DNA of 34,198 bases, taken from NCBI GenBank assembly GCA_036244855.1, contig BQKZ01001009.1:47132-81329 (forward strand), given 5' to 3'. The notes beneath the pieces are model-generated. The model did no database searches. It saw nothing but the letters and a program-made list of their open reading frames with translations, and was not told the origin of the DNA. The translations under genes were made by a program, and so were the position numbers. Positions 20,688 to 30,300 of the stretch are shown one piece after another. This DNA is from Temnopleurus reevesii. Lineage: Eukaryota; Echinodermata; Echinoidea; Temnopleuroida; Temnopleuridae. Each line of letters starts with the position of its first letter. Position 1 is the stretch's first letter.

Positions 20688-21060
20688 TGATAAAAATATT
20701 GAAATTGCAGTCGATTTTTTTTATATTGCGCAAGAAAATATAAATATATTAAAAGGATTGCAAATATAGAATTATGGCGATAAAACAATAAATACAAATT
20801 AAAAATTAAAGACTTGACCATAGAATCGAAGACTATATATATTATCAAGTTGATAAAATATTGAAATTGCAGTCGTTTTCGCAAGAAAATATAAATATAT
20901 TAAAAGGATTGACTGTATACAATTTACAATTATAGCTATAAGATAATAAATACAAATTACAAGAATTGAACCATAGAATTGAACACTATATACAATTTGG
21001 AATTATAACGATAAAAACAATAAATATGAATTAAAAACAATACCATAGAATTAGGAAATT
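20688..21060 (-). repeat. Imperfect tandem repeat (about 150-bp unit) in the LINE 3' UTR
   Basis: TATTGAAATTGCAGTCG and GCAAGAAAATATAAATATAT occur at about 20697-20744 and again at about 20861-20901. AATAAATACAAATTA and CCATAGAAT-type words occur two or three times after them. Very AT-rich. Confidence 0.65.
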
Positions 21061-21132
21061 TGACATTTGGAATTCCAGTCTTATCAATCTCAAAAATGCT
21101 GTGCACACAATCATATCGTTAATGTCTACTGA

Positions 21133-21831
21133 CTAGTTGCTTGGTAAATTGCATTTAAATGTCGCTATACTTGGGGGTCTCTGGATATCTTCACTTAGAG
21201 CGTTCCATATTGTAGCTCCTCTGTACAAGAATGTTCTTTTTCCAGACTCATTTTTTGGTCGACTTATATTAAAGTTTACATCACTTTGTCGGGTATTATA
21301 TGAATGGCTTATATGAGAAAACTTTTCGCTTAGATAGCGTGGCACATCGTTTTTAAAGATTTTAAACATCATAATAGAACTATCACGTTTGATTTTTGTA
21401 CTAATTGGATCCCAATTCAGTTGTTCAAGATTTTCTGTGGCTGATGAAAACCATGGCCGCTGATTTATGATACGGGCACCACGGTTCTGAATTTTTTGGA
21501 TAGTATCTAATGATGTTTTACCACAATTTGCCCAAACAATATTACAATGATTTAAATGGGAAGCAACCAAAGCATCATATACCATTTTCAGACAGTCGTT
21601 ATTAACTATATCTCTAATGCTTTTTAGCATGTGTAATCCCGATTTCGCCTTGTTTTGTATTAATTTGATATGATCACGCCATGAAAGGTTTTCATCAATG
21701 ATTACTCCCAAATGTTTACACGATGCTACTCGTTTCAAGGGTGTTCCCTTTATTTTTATATCAATATCACTAGCAACAATTCTGCTCAAGAGCTGATTCG
21801 TACCAATCACAATGTACTCTGTTTTACTCAC
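21133..21831 (-). pseudogene. Reverse transcriptase C-terminal fragment (minus-strand LINE)
   Basis: 232 codons from a methionine at 21831, but the RT frame runs further back to about 21938 (N-A-T-A-L-N-Q-H-I-N-E-N-L-E just upstream). Recognisable parts are the segment after the catalytic block (L-S-L-N-V-S-K-T-E-Y), the thumb motif C-K-H-L-G-V-I-I-D-E-N-L-S-W, H-L-N-H-C-N-I-V-W, I-Q-K-I-Q-N-R-G-A-R, and the C-terminal R-Y-L-S-E-K with Y-N-T-R-Q. It belongs to the Jockey/CR1 group of LINE ORF2 proteins. The catalytic core and endonuclease are missing, so it is dead, though without frameshifts. Confidence 0.87.
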
Positions 21832-21937
21832 ATTTAGGCTTAATTTATTACAAACAAGCCATTTTCTTACGTGTTCAAGATTTTCATTGATGTGTTGGTT
21901 TAGGGCAGTGGCATTATTACCAGAAAAATATAAAACA

Positions 21938-22002
21938 GTTGATCAGTTGTCTCATGATGTGCAAACGTAGAACGTTTGCACATCGTGAGACAACTGATCA
22001 AC
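21938..22002. repeat. Hairpin with 30-bp arms at the 5' junction of the LINE
   Basis: The left arm starts GTTGATCAGTTGTCTCATGA and the right arm ends TGAGACAACTGATCAAC. The arms (21938-21967 and 21973-22002) differ at one base and are separated by TAGAA. Confidence 0.9.
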
Positions 22003-22311
22003 TCTCTTCAATTGTGTTTTAACTTATTTGCATTTCATATTTAGATAATTGCACGTCCCCTTTTGATCTGCCCTGGTTTATGCGCTGGACCTCGTACGAT
22101 CAGAGGGACAAATTATCATGATTATAATTGGAATTGTGTGCTTCGTTTGGTAAAGTAAGCTGAATGAATTGAACCCATCGCGCGCGACTAGTTTACGACC
22201 CGATTGGGGAAAAAAATCGCAGTGTAGTATCTCCCTTATTCTTCTTCTGAAAACTATTATGAATAATAATAAAAAATCTTAATGGTTGATTCAGCTTTAT
22301 TTCGGATATTA

Positions 22312-22424
22312 CGCCCCAGTCACAAAGGGCCCCGGAAGCAACACGATTCTTTATTCGGAGACAGTCAACCGTGAATCAACAAAGAGTCGTGTTCAATCAT
22401 GTGGCTTCCAGACCTCTATGTGAC
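22312..22424. mobile_element. Palindromic MITE family M, copy 5 (right end eroded)
   Basis: Starts CGCCCCAGTCACAAAGGGCC after TTA (22309-22311) and ends CTCTATGTGAC followed by TTA. The CGGGGC terminus on the right is lost. Confidence 0.75.
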
Positions 22425-22693
22425 TTAACGCTACTCCGACTTCTGACTTTATAATTTAGAGCTGATTTGATGTTTCTTCTGACAAGAAATCTTGTATAAC
22501 ACCGTTTTCTTAATAATTGAGAACCCAGAAGTTCGATAGAAAATGTTTTATGTGTTTGAATGCTTCTGAGAGATACGTTCAAACTATCTTATAAAATTGG
22601 ATCACAAGGCGGCAGTCGTAACTTGTGATGTGGGCATTAGATCCATCAGCAAATTGGCATTGACACGGTTCAGATAAGAGCAGTCTTTTCCAT

Positions 22694-22770
22694 GTCCCCG
22701 TCACATAGAGGCCCCGAGTGAACACGAAAATAACATGACTTTTTGTACGCAGTTAGCTGTGAACCTGGGC
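22694..22770. repeat. MITE family M, copy 6 (decayed left half)
   Basis: TCCCCGTCACATAGAGGCCC and GCAGTTAGCTGTGAA match family M; the right arm is not recognisable. Confidence 0.6.
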
Positions 22771-23309
22771 CATGAGAACGATAAAGGATAATTGAATACC
22801 ACAAAAGTGTTCTGTATGCATATCCATAATAGCAAAAATCCAATCCACCACCAGGCCAAATAAGCTGGGATTGAACTCAACTCTGTTCTTTATTACAGAC
22901 ATACTTCTTTACTAATTCCTTTCATTGTCATGCCCACACATAATAGATTTCAATAGGCGGGTTTACTTATATATTCAAATTTATGTGCGTTTAACTTAGT
23001 TGCGTGGTATTCCATGGAATAGACCGGTCATGCCGGTTGATAACAATAAGACCACAATACTTGGAATCCAGTTTCAATACATTACTTGTTGCTATGTCGG
23101 GCAAGCCTCGGGCAAGCTTTCGAGTTGTCAAGAACAACCTTTGTGTTAGAGGTATGCATAAAATTTGCATCTATTAGTAAACGCGTCTATTGAATTTAAA
23201 AGCAAGGTTCGCCCTCAATCTCCCTTTATTTTGAGAAAGATAATGAATATTCATTTTACACATGGAACTGCACCTCATGAATAATCATTTTACTTCCTCA
23301 TCTTAGCAG
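22771..23309. other. Intron interval without a gene
   Basis: No supported feature before the candidate exon. Confidence 0.35.
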
Positions 23310-23387
23310 GAGTGGGCGCGCTATCAATCACATTTAGAAACACCGTAATTGCTCCAAATAATGTGTGCTTCTGGTCAGCTTTTTACG
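23310..23387 (+). CDS. Candidate cassette or decayed exon of gene B (26 codons, phase 1-1)
   Basis: A pyrimidine-rich CTTCCTCATCTTAGCAG acceptor precedes it and a GTATGT donor follows at 23388. The segment is 78 bp, open in the phase set by exon 1, and leaves the same phase for the exon at 33066, so inclusion or skipping would both keep the frame. It starts G-V-G-A-L-S-I-T-F-R-N-T-V, which loosely resembles the start of the 33066 exon (A-P-V-I-A-L-L-Y-K-F-H-K-Y). Skipping it gives the more normal MCT TM2. It may be an alternative exon, a degenerate duplicate of the 33066 exon, or chance. Confidence 0.3.
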
Positions 23388-23519
23388 GTATGTCTCAGAT
23401 TTAGATAATGATATTGAAATTCAATAGTCAAACGTCTTCAAAAGAACAAACAAACATGAATTTAAGACTTGACATTGTCATTTTAACATAGTTACCATGT
23501 CTACCATGTATCGTATCAT

Positions 23520-23736
23520 ATTATCTGCACATACAGGTAATATGAGACTTCTGTGACGATGTCATAATTTGCATATTAATTGTAAACATCATTATTTGAT
23601 GGTCGCAAACATTCTAAATTTGAAGGATAAATAGTTGTTAATTAAAAAGAACAAGGTTTTCTGGATTTATCTTTATGCATCTTTATGCAAATTATGCAAA
23701 TGTCGTTAATAGTCTCATTTTACCTTCACGTACCCT
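23520..23736. repeat. MITE-like element with TAATATGAGAC ends
   Basis: CAGGTAATATGAGAC at 23534 and AGTCTCATTTTACC at 23711 are imperfect inverted ends; the first word also occurs at 15906-15935 and 16644. Confidence 0.5.
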
Positions 23737-23744
23737 AGTCAAAG

Positions 23745-23870
23745 AATAATGATAATGATAATAATGCATAAAATATTGATGATAATGAAATATTATGATA
23801 TGTATATAGCGCTTTATATGAGTGTTTATAAGTGCCTTTCTATCGGTAGGTATTCATAAACTATAACATC
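23745..23870 (-). repeat. SINE/LINE 3' tail with GAT/AAT microsatellite
   Basis: An AT-rich (AATGAT)-type run precedes GTATATAGCGCTTTATATGA; on the minus strand this is GCGCTATATAC followed by a trinucleotide-type tail, as at the other tails in the window. Confidence 0.5.
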
Positions 23871-23879
23871 AGATCATTG

Positions 23880-25200
23880 TCAAACTCAAATCAATACTTA
23901 AACTGAAAGAACATAAAGAAAAAGATATGAAAATGGTCTTCAAATCTCTCAATCATCTAGCACCTTGGTATCTATCTAACAGTCTCAACCGTTACACTCT
24001 CAATCATCTAGCACCTCAGTATCTATCTGACAGTCTCACCCTGTTACACTCTCAATCATCTAGCACCTCAGTATCTATCTGACAGTCTCAACCATTACAC
24101 TCTCAATCATCTAGCACCTCAGTATCTATCTGACAGTCTCACCCGTTACACTCTCAATCATCTAGCACCTCAGTATCTATCTGACAGTCTCAACCGTTAC
24201 ACTCTCAATCATCTAGCACCTCAGTATCTATCTGACAGTCTCAACCGTTACACTCTCAATCATCTAGCACCTCAGTATCTATCTGACAGTCTCAACCGTT
24301 ACACTCTCAATCATCTAGCACCTCAGTATCTATCTGACAGTCTCAACCGTTACACTCTCAATCATCTAGCACCTCAGTATCTATCTGACAGTCTCAACCG
24401 TTACACTCTCAATCATCTAGCACCTCAGTATCTATCTGACAGTCTCAACCGTTACACTCTCAATCATCTAGCACCTCAGTATCTATCTGACAGTCTCAAC
24501 CGTTACACTCTCAATCATCTAGCACCTCAGTATCTATCTGACAGTCTCAACCGTTACACTCTCAATCATCTAGCACCTCAGTATCTATCTGACAGTCTCA
24601 ACCGTTACACTCTCAATCATCTAGCACCTCAGTATCTATCTGACAGTCTCAACCGTTACACTCTCAATCATCTAGCACCTCAGTATCTATCTGACAGTCT
24701 CAACCGTTACACTCTCAATCATCTAGCACCTCAGTATCTATCTGACAGTCTCAACCGTTACACTCTCAATCATCTAGCACCTCAGTATCTATCTGACAGT
24801 CTCAACCGTTACACTCTCAATCATCTAGCACCTCAGTATCTATCTGACAGTCTCAACCGTTACACTCTCAATCATCTAGCACCTCAGTATCTATCTGACA
24901 GTCTCAACCGTTACACTTTCAGTCATCTAGCACCTCGGTATCTATCTGAAAGTCTCAACCATTACACTCTCAATCATCTAACACCTCAGTATCTATGTGA
25001 CAGTCTCAACCGTTACACCCTCGCAGAAATTTGCACTCTTCAAACAATTCATTCCGTCAAATCATACACAAAAATTCACTGGTGACAGAATTTGTACTGT
25101 GACTCATCCCAAACATTGGAATAAGCTTTATACTCTTGGCATTCAAGCAGTCATCAACCCTTTCTTCCTATAAAAGAGATCCAAAAACTTTTCACTTCTG
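23880..25200 (+). mobile_element. LINE ORF2 C-terminal remnant containing the 51-bp array
   Basis: Before the array, 23920-23998 reads K-D-M-K-M-V-F-K-S-L-N-H-L-A-P-W-Y-L-S. This matches the 'LAPxYL' region of CR1/L2-type ORF2; compare Y-Q-L-A-P-I-Y-L in the LINE at 7190. After the array, in a shifted frame, R-N-L-H-S-S-N-N-S-F (from about 25022) matches R-S-L-R-S-S-K-R-S-Q-F of that LINE, and H-W-N-K-L follows near 25110. Thus the array sits exactly where one copy of its unit would belong in the ORF2 tail. The frame is broken by indels, so the copy is dead. Confidence 0.7.
23948..25019 (+). repeat. 51-bp minisatellite, 21 units, 17 codons per unit
   Basis: The unit starts CTCAATCATCTAGCACCTCA and ends TCTCAACCGTTACACT. 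Starts fall at 23948, 23999, 24051 and then every 51 bases to 24969. Unit 2 has one extra base. Units 5-19 (24153-24917) look identical by eye, while units 1-4, 20 and 21 carry substitutions, the usual pattern of a homogenised array with diverged edges. In one frame each unit encodes L-N-H-L-A-P-Q-Y-L-S-D-S-L-N-R-Y-T. From about 24012 to 25082 this frame has no stop (about 357 codons) and contains no ATG. I infer that it arose by expansion of a segment of the surrounding LINE remnant. There is no evidence that it is translated. Confidence 0.95.
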
Positions 25201-25262
25201 CAATCGTGACTTCAACAACTCTTTGCCACCTAATGCATTATTTTTCTCAGTCTCTTTGTCCT

Positions 25263-25488
25263 CTTGCATTATTATTATTATTCATTATCGTTATCATTAT
25301 CATCATTATTTTAATCATTATTATAATCAATATTGTTGTTATTTTCATTACTTTTATTATTACCATTATCATTATTATTATCATTATTGTTATCATTATT
25401 ACTATTATCATCATTATTATTATCATTATTATTATTAATATTATTATTATCATCATTGTTATCATCATTATTATTATCATCATTCCAA
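25263..25488. repeat. (ATT/ATC)n microsatellite
   Basis: An ATT, ATC and GTT trinucleotide mixture. Open frames through it are artefacts. Confidence 0.95.
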
Positions 25489-25515
25489 ATGCATGGGGCA
25501 AAGTCGTTGATGAAA

Positions 25516-25516
<1 letters not shown>

Positions 25517-25549
<33 letters not shown>

Positions 25550-25613
25550 GTCTCTTGTATAGCGCCGGTCTCCGCCTCAGTTGGGCGCTCATGGCGCTCG
25601 AATTACTCAAAAT
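25517..25613 (-). repeat. Retroposon 3' tail with (ATC)n
   Basis: Minus strand: GAGCGCCCAACTGAGGCGGA, then CCGGCGCTATACAAGAGACC and (ATC)n. It has the same layout as the other tails (GCGCTATA, short spacer, trinucleotide run) but a different body. Confidence 0.6.
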
Positions 25614-25719
25614 AATTATGAGAGAGCTAGAGAGGCAACGGGGCAGAGGCAACGGGGGATGGGATTAGAGATAGATACCCATGCTGATGCAAGATACCGC
25701 CATTTGATGCCTTTATCTC

Positions 25720-26715
25720 AAGGGGAACAAACCCCTGGAATTATCGTGCTCTCATTGCATGAAGACACATTATATGAATAGACTGTGAAAATTTGAGCAA
25801 AATCGGACAACCCGTGCAAAATTTATGAATTTTCACAGTCGCAGAGATATGACGATAATCTCTGTCGCTGATGTAGCCTCTAGCCGAGGCCTCTTGGTGT
25901 CTGCAATACCCTGTGCTGCATAGCCCTGTAAACGACTTGAAACGAAAACGGCTGCCATTCAGACTACGAGACGCGTCAGCGACCCGCGATTCTCTGCATA
26001 GCTACAAAATAAGCCTACCGCTGATGAGGATCCGACGTAAATATTCAAATGTGAATGATACGCGCCGTAAAACCAATCTAACCAACCAACCAACCAACCA
26101 ACCGTGTGTTCGGCAAATTCGATGGAATTTGTGACGTCATGTCGGACAACTCCTCATTCACTGTAGTATACAAAATTTCACGTTTTCCCCCTTTTTTCGG
26201 AAAAAGTCAACAAGATTCTAATTGTCGGTTAGAGTATAACATTTCTTCATCGATTCTGCATGTATTTTGAGAAGAATCATGTCACAGCCTTACTCTAAAT
26301 TTAGCATTAATCTATTTTTTTTTAATTCTATGTACAAGGTGAATGAGGAGTTATCCGTCATGACGTCACAGATTCCGTCGACGTTGCCAATCGCACGGAT
26401 CCTCATGAGTGACAGTGATCGTCAAATCTCCGTGAATTTGAAAATCCATAACTCTTGAACATATTATAATAATAATAACAATGAAATATTTTTATATAGC
26501 GCATAACACAATCATTCGAAAGTCCCTATGCGCTTTATCCGATTATTTGCCCTAATGTTAACAGTATGTTTATCAGATTTGTCTTCATTCAATGAGAATA
26601 TGACAATTCCATGCGCTATATTATCCGATTTTTTGCTCATTTTTTTCACAGTTTGTTTGTCAGATTTTTCTTCATTCACATGCAGAGAACATGACGATTC
26701 CATATTGGTTCCCCT
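25720..26715. repeat. Repeat family A, copy 4, interrupted and with duplicated end
   Basis: Left arm: CTGTGAAAATTTGAGCAAAA at about 25785 and CACAGTCGCAGAGATATGAC. Centre: TTTGTGACGTCATGTCGGAC (26130) mirrored by TCCGTCATGACGTCACAGAT (26355). A LINE tail (26462-26535) is inserted in the right arm. The outer arm, ending in a TTCTTCATTCA-type word, then appears twice (about 26536-26611 and 26620-26705). A (CCAA)n run lies at 26080-26102. Confidence 0.65.
26462..26535 (-). mobile_element. Solo 3' end of the CR1/L2-like LINE
   Basis: Minus strand: AAGCGCATAGGGACTTTCGA, ATGATTGTGTTATGCGCTAT and an ATT-type tail, nearly identical to 8205-8270. Confidence 0.85.
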
Positions 26716-26935
26716 TTGAGCACCACATGTGTGCATTTACATAACAAATTAAGTATAGCTGTCCTTCAAAAGACTTTGTTGATTCTTGTCTATCGGAACC
26801 TAGGCATGGTAGCCGTAAGTTTATTTATAAATAAATAGTCATGATTTCAAATCGGTAATTGTGTGGTATAACAATATGTCTACAGTACATGCTTCGATAT
26901 AAACGACACATTTGGGCATGATGGGAGTTAATTCG
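26716..26935. other. Intron interval without a gene
   Basis: No supported feature. Confidence 0.35.
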
Positions 26936-26939
26936 TAAC

Positions 26940-27200
26940 GAAGGACTCTACGCCCAAGCAAATCTTTCTTCGAATAACGCGCAAAAATCGGACAAACAGA
27001 TTGTAAAAAAAAAAAATTTGAGCGATCTGACAAAAGATAGGAAAGGCATAAATACCTGAAAAGTATCTGAAAATTATTAAAACACTTTTATTCTTTAGCA
27101 AATTTGCAACTTTGGGTCACGTGACATGACGTGTTGATGACGTAACTTCTCTACAATGAGCTTTTTATGCTATAATTTGTATACATTGGACGCAAAAAAA
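26940..27200. repeat. Repeat family C, partial arm
   Basis: GAAGGACTCTACGCCCAAGC at the outer end, GCGCAAAAATCGGACAAACA, and CACGTGACATGACGTGTTGA match the arms of the full element at 28666-29828. The partner arm is not found; the AT-rich sequence to about 27990 may be its eroded interior. Confidence 0.55.
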
Positions 27201-28329
27201 ATCTTTTTCTCGACGAATTCATTTAGTTAGATGTATGTTCTTGAATATACCTTTTGAAATATTGTTTATAAAGAAGAGAAAACAAAATTCTGAAGATTGA
27301 TATGATTTTCATAAACAATATATTTAATTAGAAAGATGTATATTTCACGTAAGCAAAATTACGGTTAACAAAAATTAATACTGGCAAAGAATACTTTTCT
27401 CACTTTGGATTTACAGTGATGAAAATCATACAAAATAGAAGAAATTATGTATTGAAAAACAATAACATACACAGTCAATTGTACATTAACAATATGCTCT
27501 TAAAGGATATAGTTATTGAGATACTTATTTTCATATTTTAGACAATCAATTAATAACACAATTTAAATCGTTGGGACTAGCTACGTCACCGAAATAGTGT
27601 TTTCTAAATAACAGCAATTCACTATATGAATAAATCTTAGTATCAATGTTATATTAAAATCACATTTATCCAATAACTCATAATTTAATCTTTTATACGA
27701 AAATGATTTTGAGGCCATACATTCCCTGATCATAATTATTGACTATATATTGAGGTGAATTCATCAACAAAAGTGCTTTGCCTTGAAAAATAAAAAAATT
27801 AAAAAAAATAAAAAGTTAAAAAAGAGATATAGTATTATTAGTAAGCTAATTGTATCAAAAAGTTGCCAATTTGCACGAAAAATAACTAAATATTTCACTA
27901 ATTCATGATTTATTATTTTTCACCATTCACTGTCATTTAAACTTTAGGACCTTTGATGTGTTACAACAATTATATAAAGGTTCCATTTTGTTCTCTAATG
28001 ATTTTATTGCCAGGCTATGAGTGCGGGTGTGGATCTAGCAGTCTATAGGTTGGGGGTTGGGCCTTGGCATCCTTTGCCCCCAAATAAGTATGATGCAAAA
28101 ACAGACGGTCCACACTCAAGGGGAAATATTAGTAATTCCGATTCATTGAAAAGACACATATTATGTCATTCAGAATTTAAAATTGACTTGCTTCCCCATT
28201 AATCATTGCCAGACAAAAAAAAATCTGGCCTTCAATTCAGATTACATAAAAAGGAAAGGGGAAAAGATTACAATGACAAACAGTTATGCAATATAGATGC
28301 GAGAGCGAAATAAGACTGGCGACTAGAAC
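27201..28329. other. AT-rich interval, possible interior of family C, no gene
   Basis: No coding signal. The frame at 28017-28202 has no recognisable domain. Confidence 0.35.
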
Positions 28330-28570
28330 GAAATGTAGAAGGATAATAACAATGAAACAATATTATATATATATCGGTGCTCATGGTGCTGAAAGTTTTA
28401 CACTCACTATTATCCGGCTTTAGCTGGCAGCCATTACGGCGCTCAGCATTACAAGGAATTTCTTCCCGCCGTCCCAATTTACCTCACCTGGGTCGAGTGC
28501 AGCTGCACAGTGTGAATAAATTACTTGCTGAAGAAAATTAACGCCATTGATGGGATTCGAACCTGGCGCA
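28330..28570 (-). mobile_element. SINE family S, copy 3
   Basis: Minus strand: B-box GGTTCGAATCCCATCAATGG, then GAGGTAAATTGGGACGGCGG, GGCTGCCAGCTAAAGCC and an AT-rich tail. The head before the B box is truncated or diverged. Confidence 0.8.
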
Positions 28571-28665
28571 TTACACAATCATGCTTGCTTGTTAGTTTTT
28601 TTTTTGTTTTTGTTTTTTACGGTATGTCCGTTTTTATGTTTTACACGATCTCAAGGGAGTATGGT

Positions 28666-29828
28666 CTTAAACGGTTACTCCAGGCCAAAAATAACTTGGT
28701 TTGATTAAAAGCGCAAAAATTAGACGAACATATCAAAAAAAGTTTGAGCAAAATCGGACAATAAATAAGAAAGTTATGAATTTTTGAAGGATTTTTAAAA
28801 ATAATTTAAATAGTTATAATTTTAGCAAATTGGCAACTTTGCATAACGTGACATCAAATAGTGATGACGTAGGTGCGTCACTTCTCTACAATGGGCTTAT
28901 TATATATCATTGCTTTTTAATCCGTCTTTTTAATCTTTAGAGACAATTTTGTTGATGGATAATGTTCAACACATATCAAGCAATTATGTTCAAGAAATAT
29001 ATATATTCAAAATAAGTTTTATATGAAAGATGAAATGATAAATTATGGAATAAATATGATTTTAATAAACAATAAATAAGGAGGAGATTTATTCATATAA
29101 AGAATTGCTCTAATTAAGAGAATTTGAATATTTTCAACACTAATTTAATGACGTATTTTGTTCCATCGATTTCAATGTTGCTATAAATTGATTGCATAAA
29201 TATGAAAAATAATTTGTCAATAATCATTTTCTTTTATATTATATTGTTTTTGTACAATTTATCATGTATGTTATTGTTTTTCAAATCATATTTCCTTTTT
29301 TTGTATCTTTTTGGTTATTGTAATCCAAAGAGCATTCCTTTACCATAATTTACAGTAGTAAACATTAGTTTGCTTCCGTGCAAGCGTAATTATAACACGA
29401 AATACATATTTCTTATTAAACATATTGTTTATTAAAATCATATTCATTTATATAATTTTGTTATCTTTTGTTCGTAAACAATATTTCAGAAGGTATAATC
29501 AAGAATATATATTCAACGAGATGAATTCCTTGAGAAAAGGAACTATTTTTGCGCCCAATGGCATTTAAACAGAACATTAAAAAACAAAGAGATAATACAC
29601 TCACTCTAGAGAAGTGACGAACCTACGTCATCAACACGTCATGTCACGTGACCTGTAGTTGCAAATTGGCCAAAATATAACTATTTTGAAAATCTTAAGA
29701 TATTTTTCAAATATTCATAACTTGTTTATTTGTTGTCCGTTTTCGCTCAAACTTTTTTTCATCTGTTTGTCTGATTTTTGCGCTTTGAATCAGAGCAAGA
29801 AATTCTTGGTCCGAAGTCCTCCTTTAAG
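28666..29828. mobile_element. Repeat family C, full 1.16-kb inverted-repeat element
   Basis: The left end CTTAAACGGTTACTCCAGGC is mirrored imperfectly by GGTCCGAAGTCCTCCTTTAAG-type sequence on the right. Inside, AAAGCGCAAAAATTAGACGA mirrors GTCTGATTTTTGCGCTTTG, and the TGATGACGTAGGTGCGTCAC area mirrors GTGACGAACCTACGTCATCA. The interior is very AT-rich. No transposase frame. Confidence 0.7.
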
Positions 29829-29889
29829 CTCAGAGCATCACTGGCCAAACGGGTTGAGGTGTACAGAAAACCGACCTCTGGAATAATTG

Positions 29890-30300
29890 TTCTATGATTG
29901 AATGAGTAAAAATCAAACTTAAAAAAATTTAGCAAAATCGGACTGCCCGTTCAAAAGTTAACAAATTTCAAATTCATAGAGATACGTCGATCCCTACCGC
30001 TGATTGGAACCCGCGTGATCGGCAACATCGCCGGACTCCGTGGACGTGAGGTCATGTCGGATAACTCCTCATTCACTCTGTATACACAATTTCACATTTT
30101 TGCCCCTTTTTCGGAAAATTCGACATAATTTCGGTTTATCGCTTGAGAATAGCATTACTTATGCATGTATTTTGAGAAGAATGATGTTGAACACTTGCTC
30201 AAAATTTTACTTTAAATAATGTTTACACTATGTACAAAGTGAATAGCGAGATGATTCCGTCGATGTTTCCGATCGGTTGATATAACGATCCAACCCGCAT
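29890..30300. repeat. Repeat family A, copy 5
   Basis: AGCAAAATCGGACTGCCCGT and GATCGGCAACATCGCCGGAC on the left, GTCGGATAACTCCTCATTCA in the centre-left, and ATGTACAAAGTGAATAGCGA with TTCCGATCGGTTGATATAAC on the right. Confidence 0.65.

Larger units (their letters stand above)
20296..21938 (-). mobile_element. 5'-truncated non-LTR retrotransposon (minus strand), third family
   Basis: It runs from an RT fragment near 21938 down to a 3' end with the tail AAATCAAATTAAATCAAA at about 20296-20315. The same 3' end recurs at 18935. The 3' UTR (20640-21060) contains an imperfect tandem repeat. A direct 12-bp repeat GTGTTTTAACTT lies outside each end (20241-20252 and 22014-22025) and could be the target-site duplication if some extra sequence belongs to the insertion. 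Confidence 0.8.

Noticed and set aside
23948..25019. Could the 51-bp array be a CRISPR array?
   Set aside because: The whole 51-bp unit repeats with no variable spacers, and the context is a eukaryotic genome.
25136..25668. Open frames of about 100 codons on both strands
   Set aside because: They run through the ATT/ATC and GAT microsatellites.
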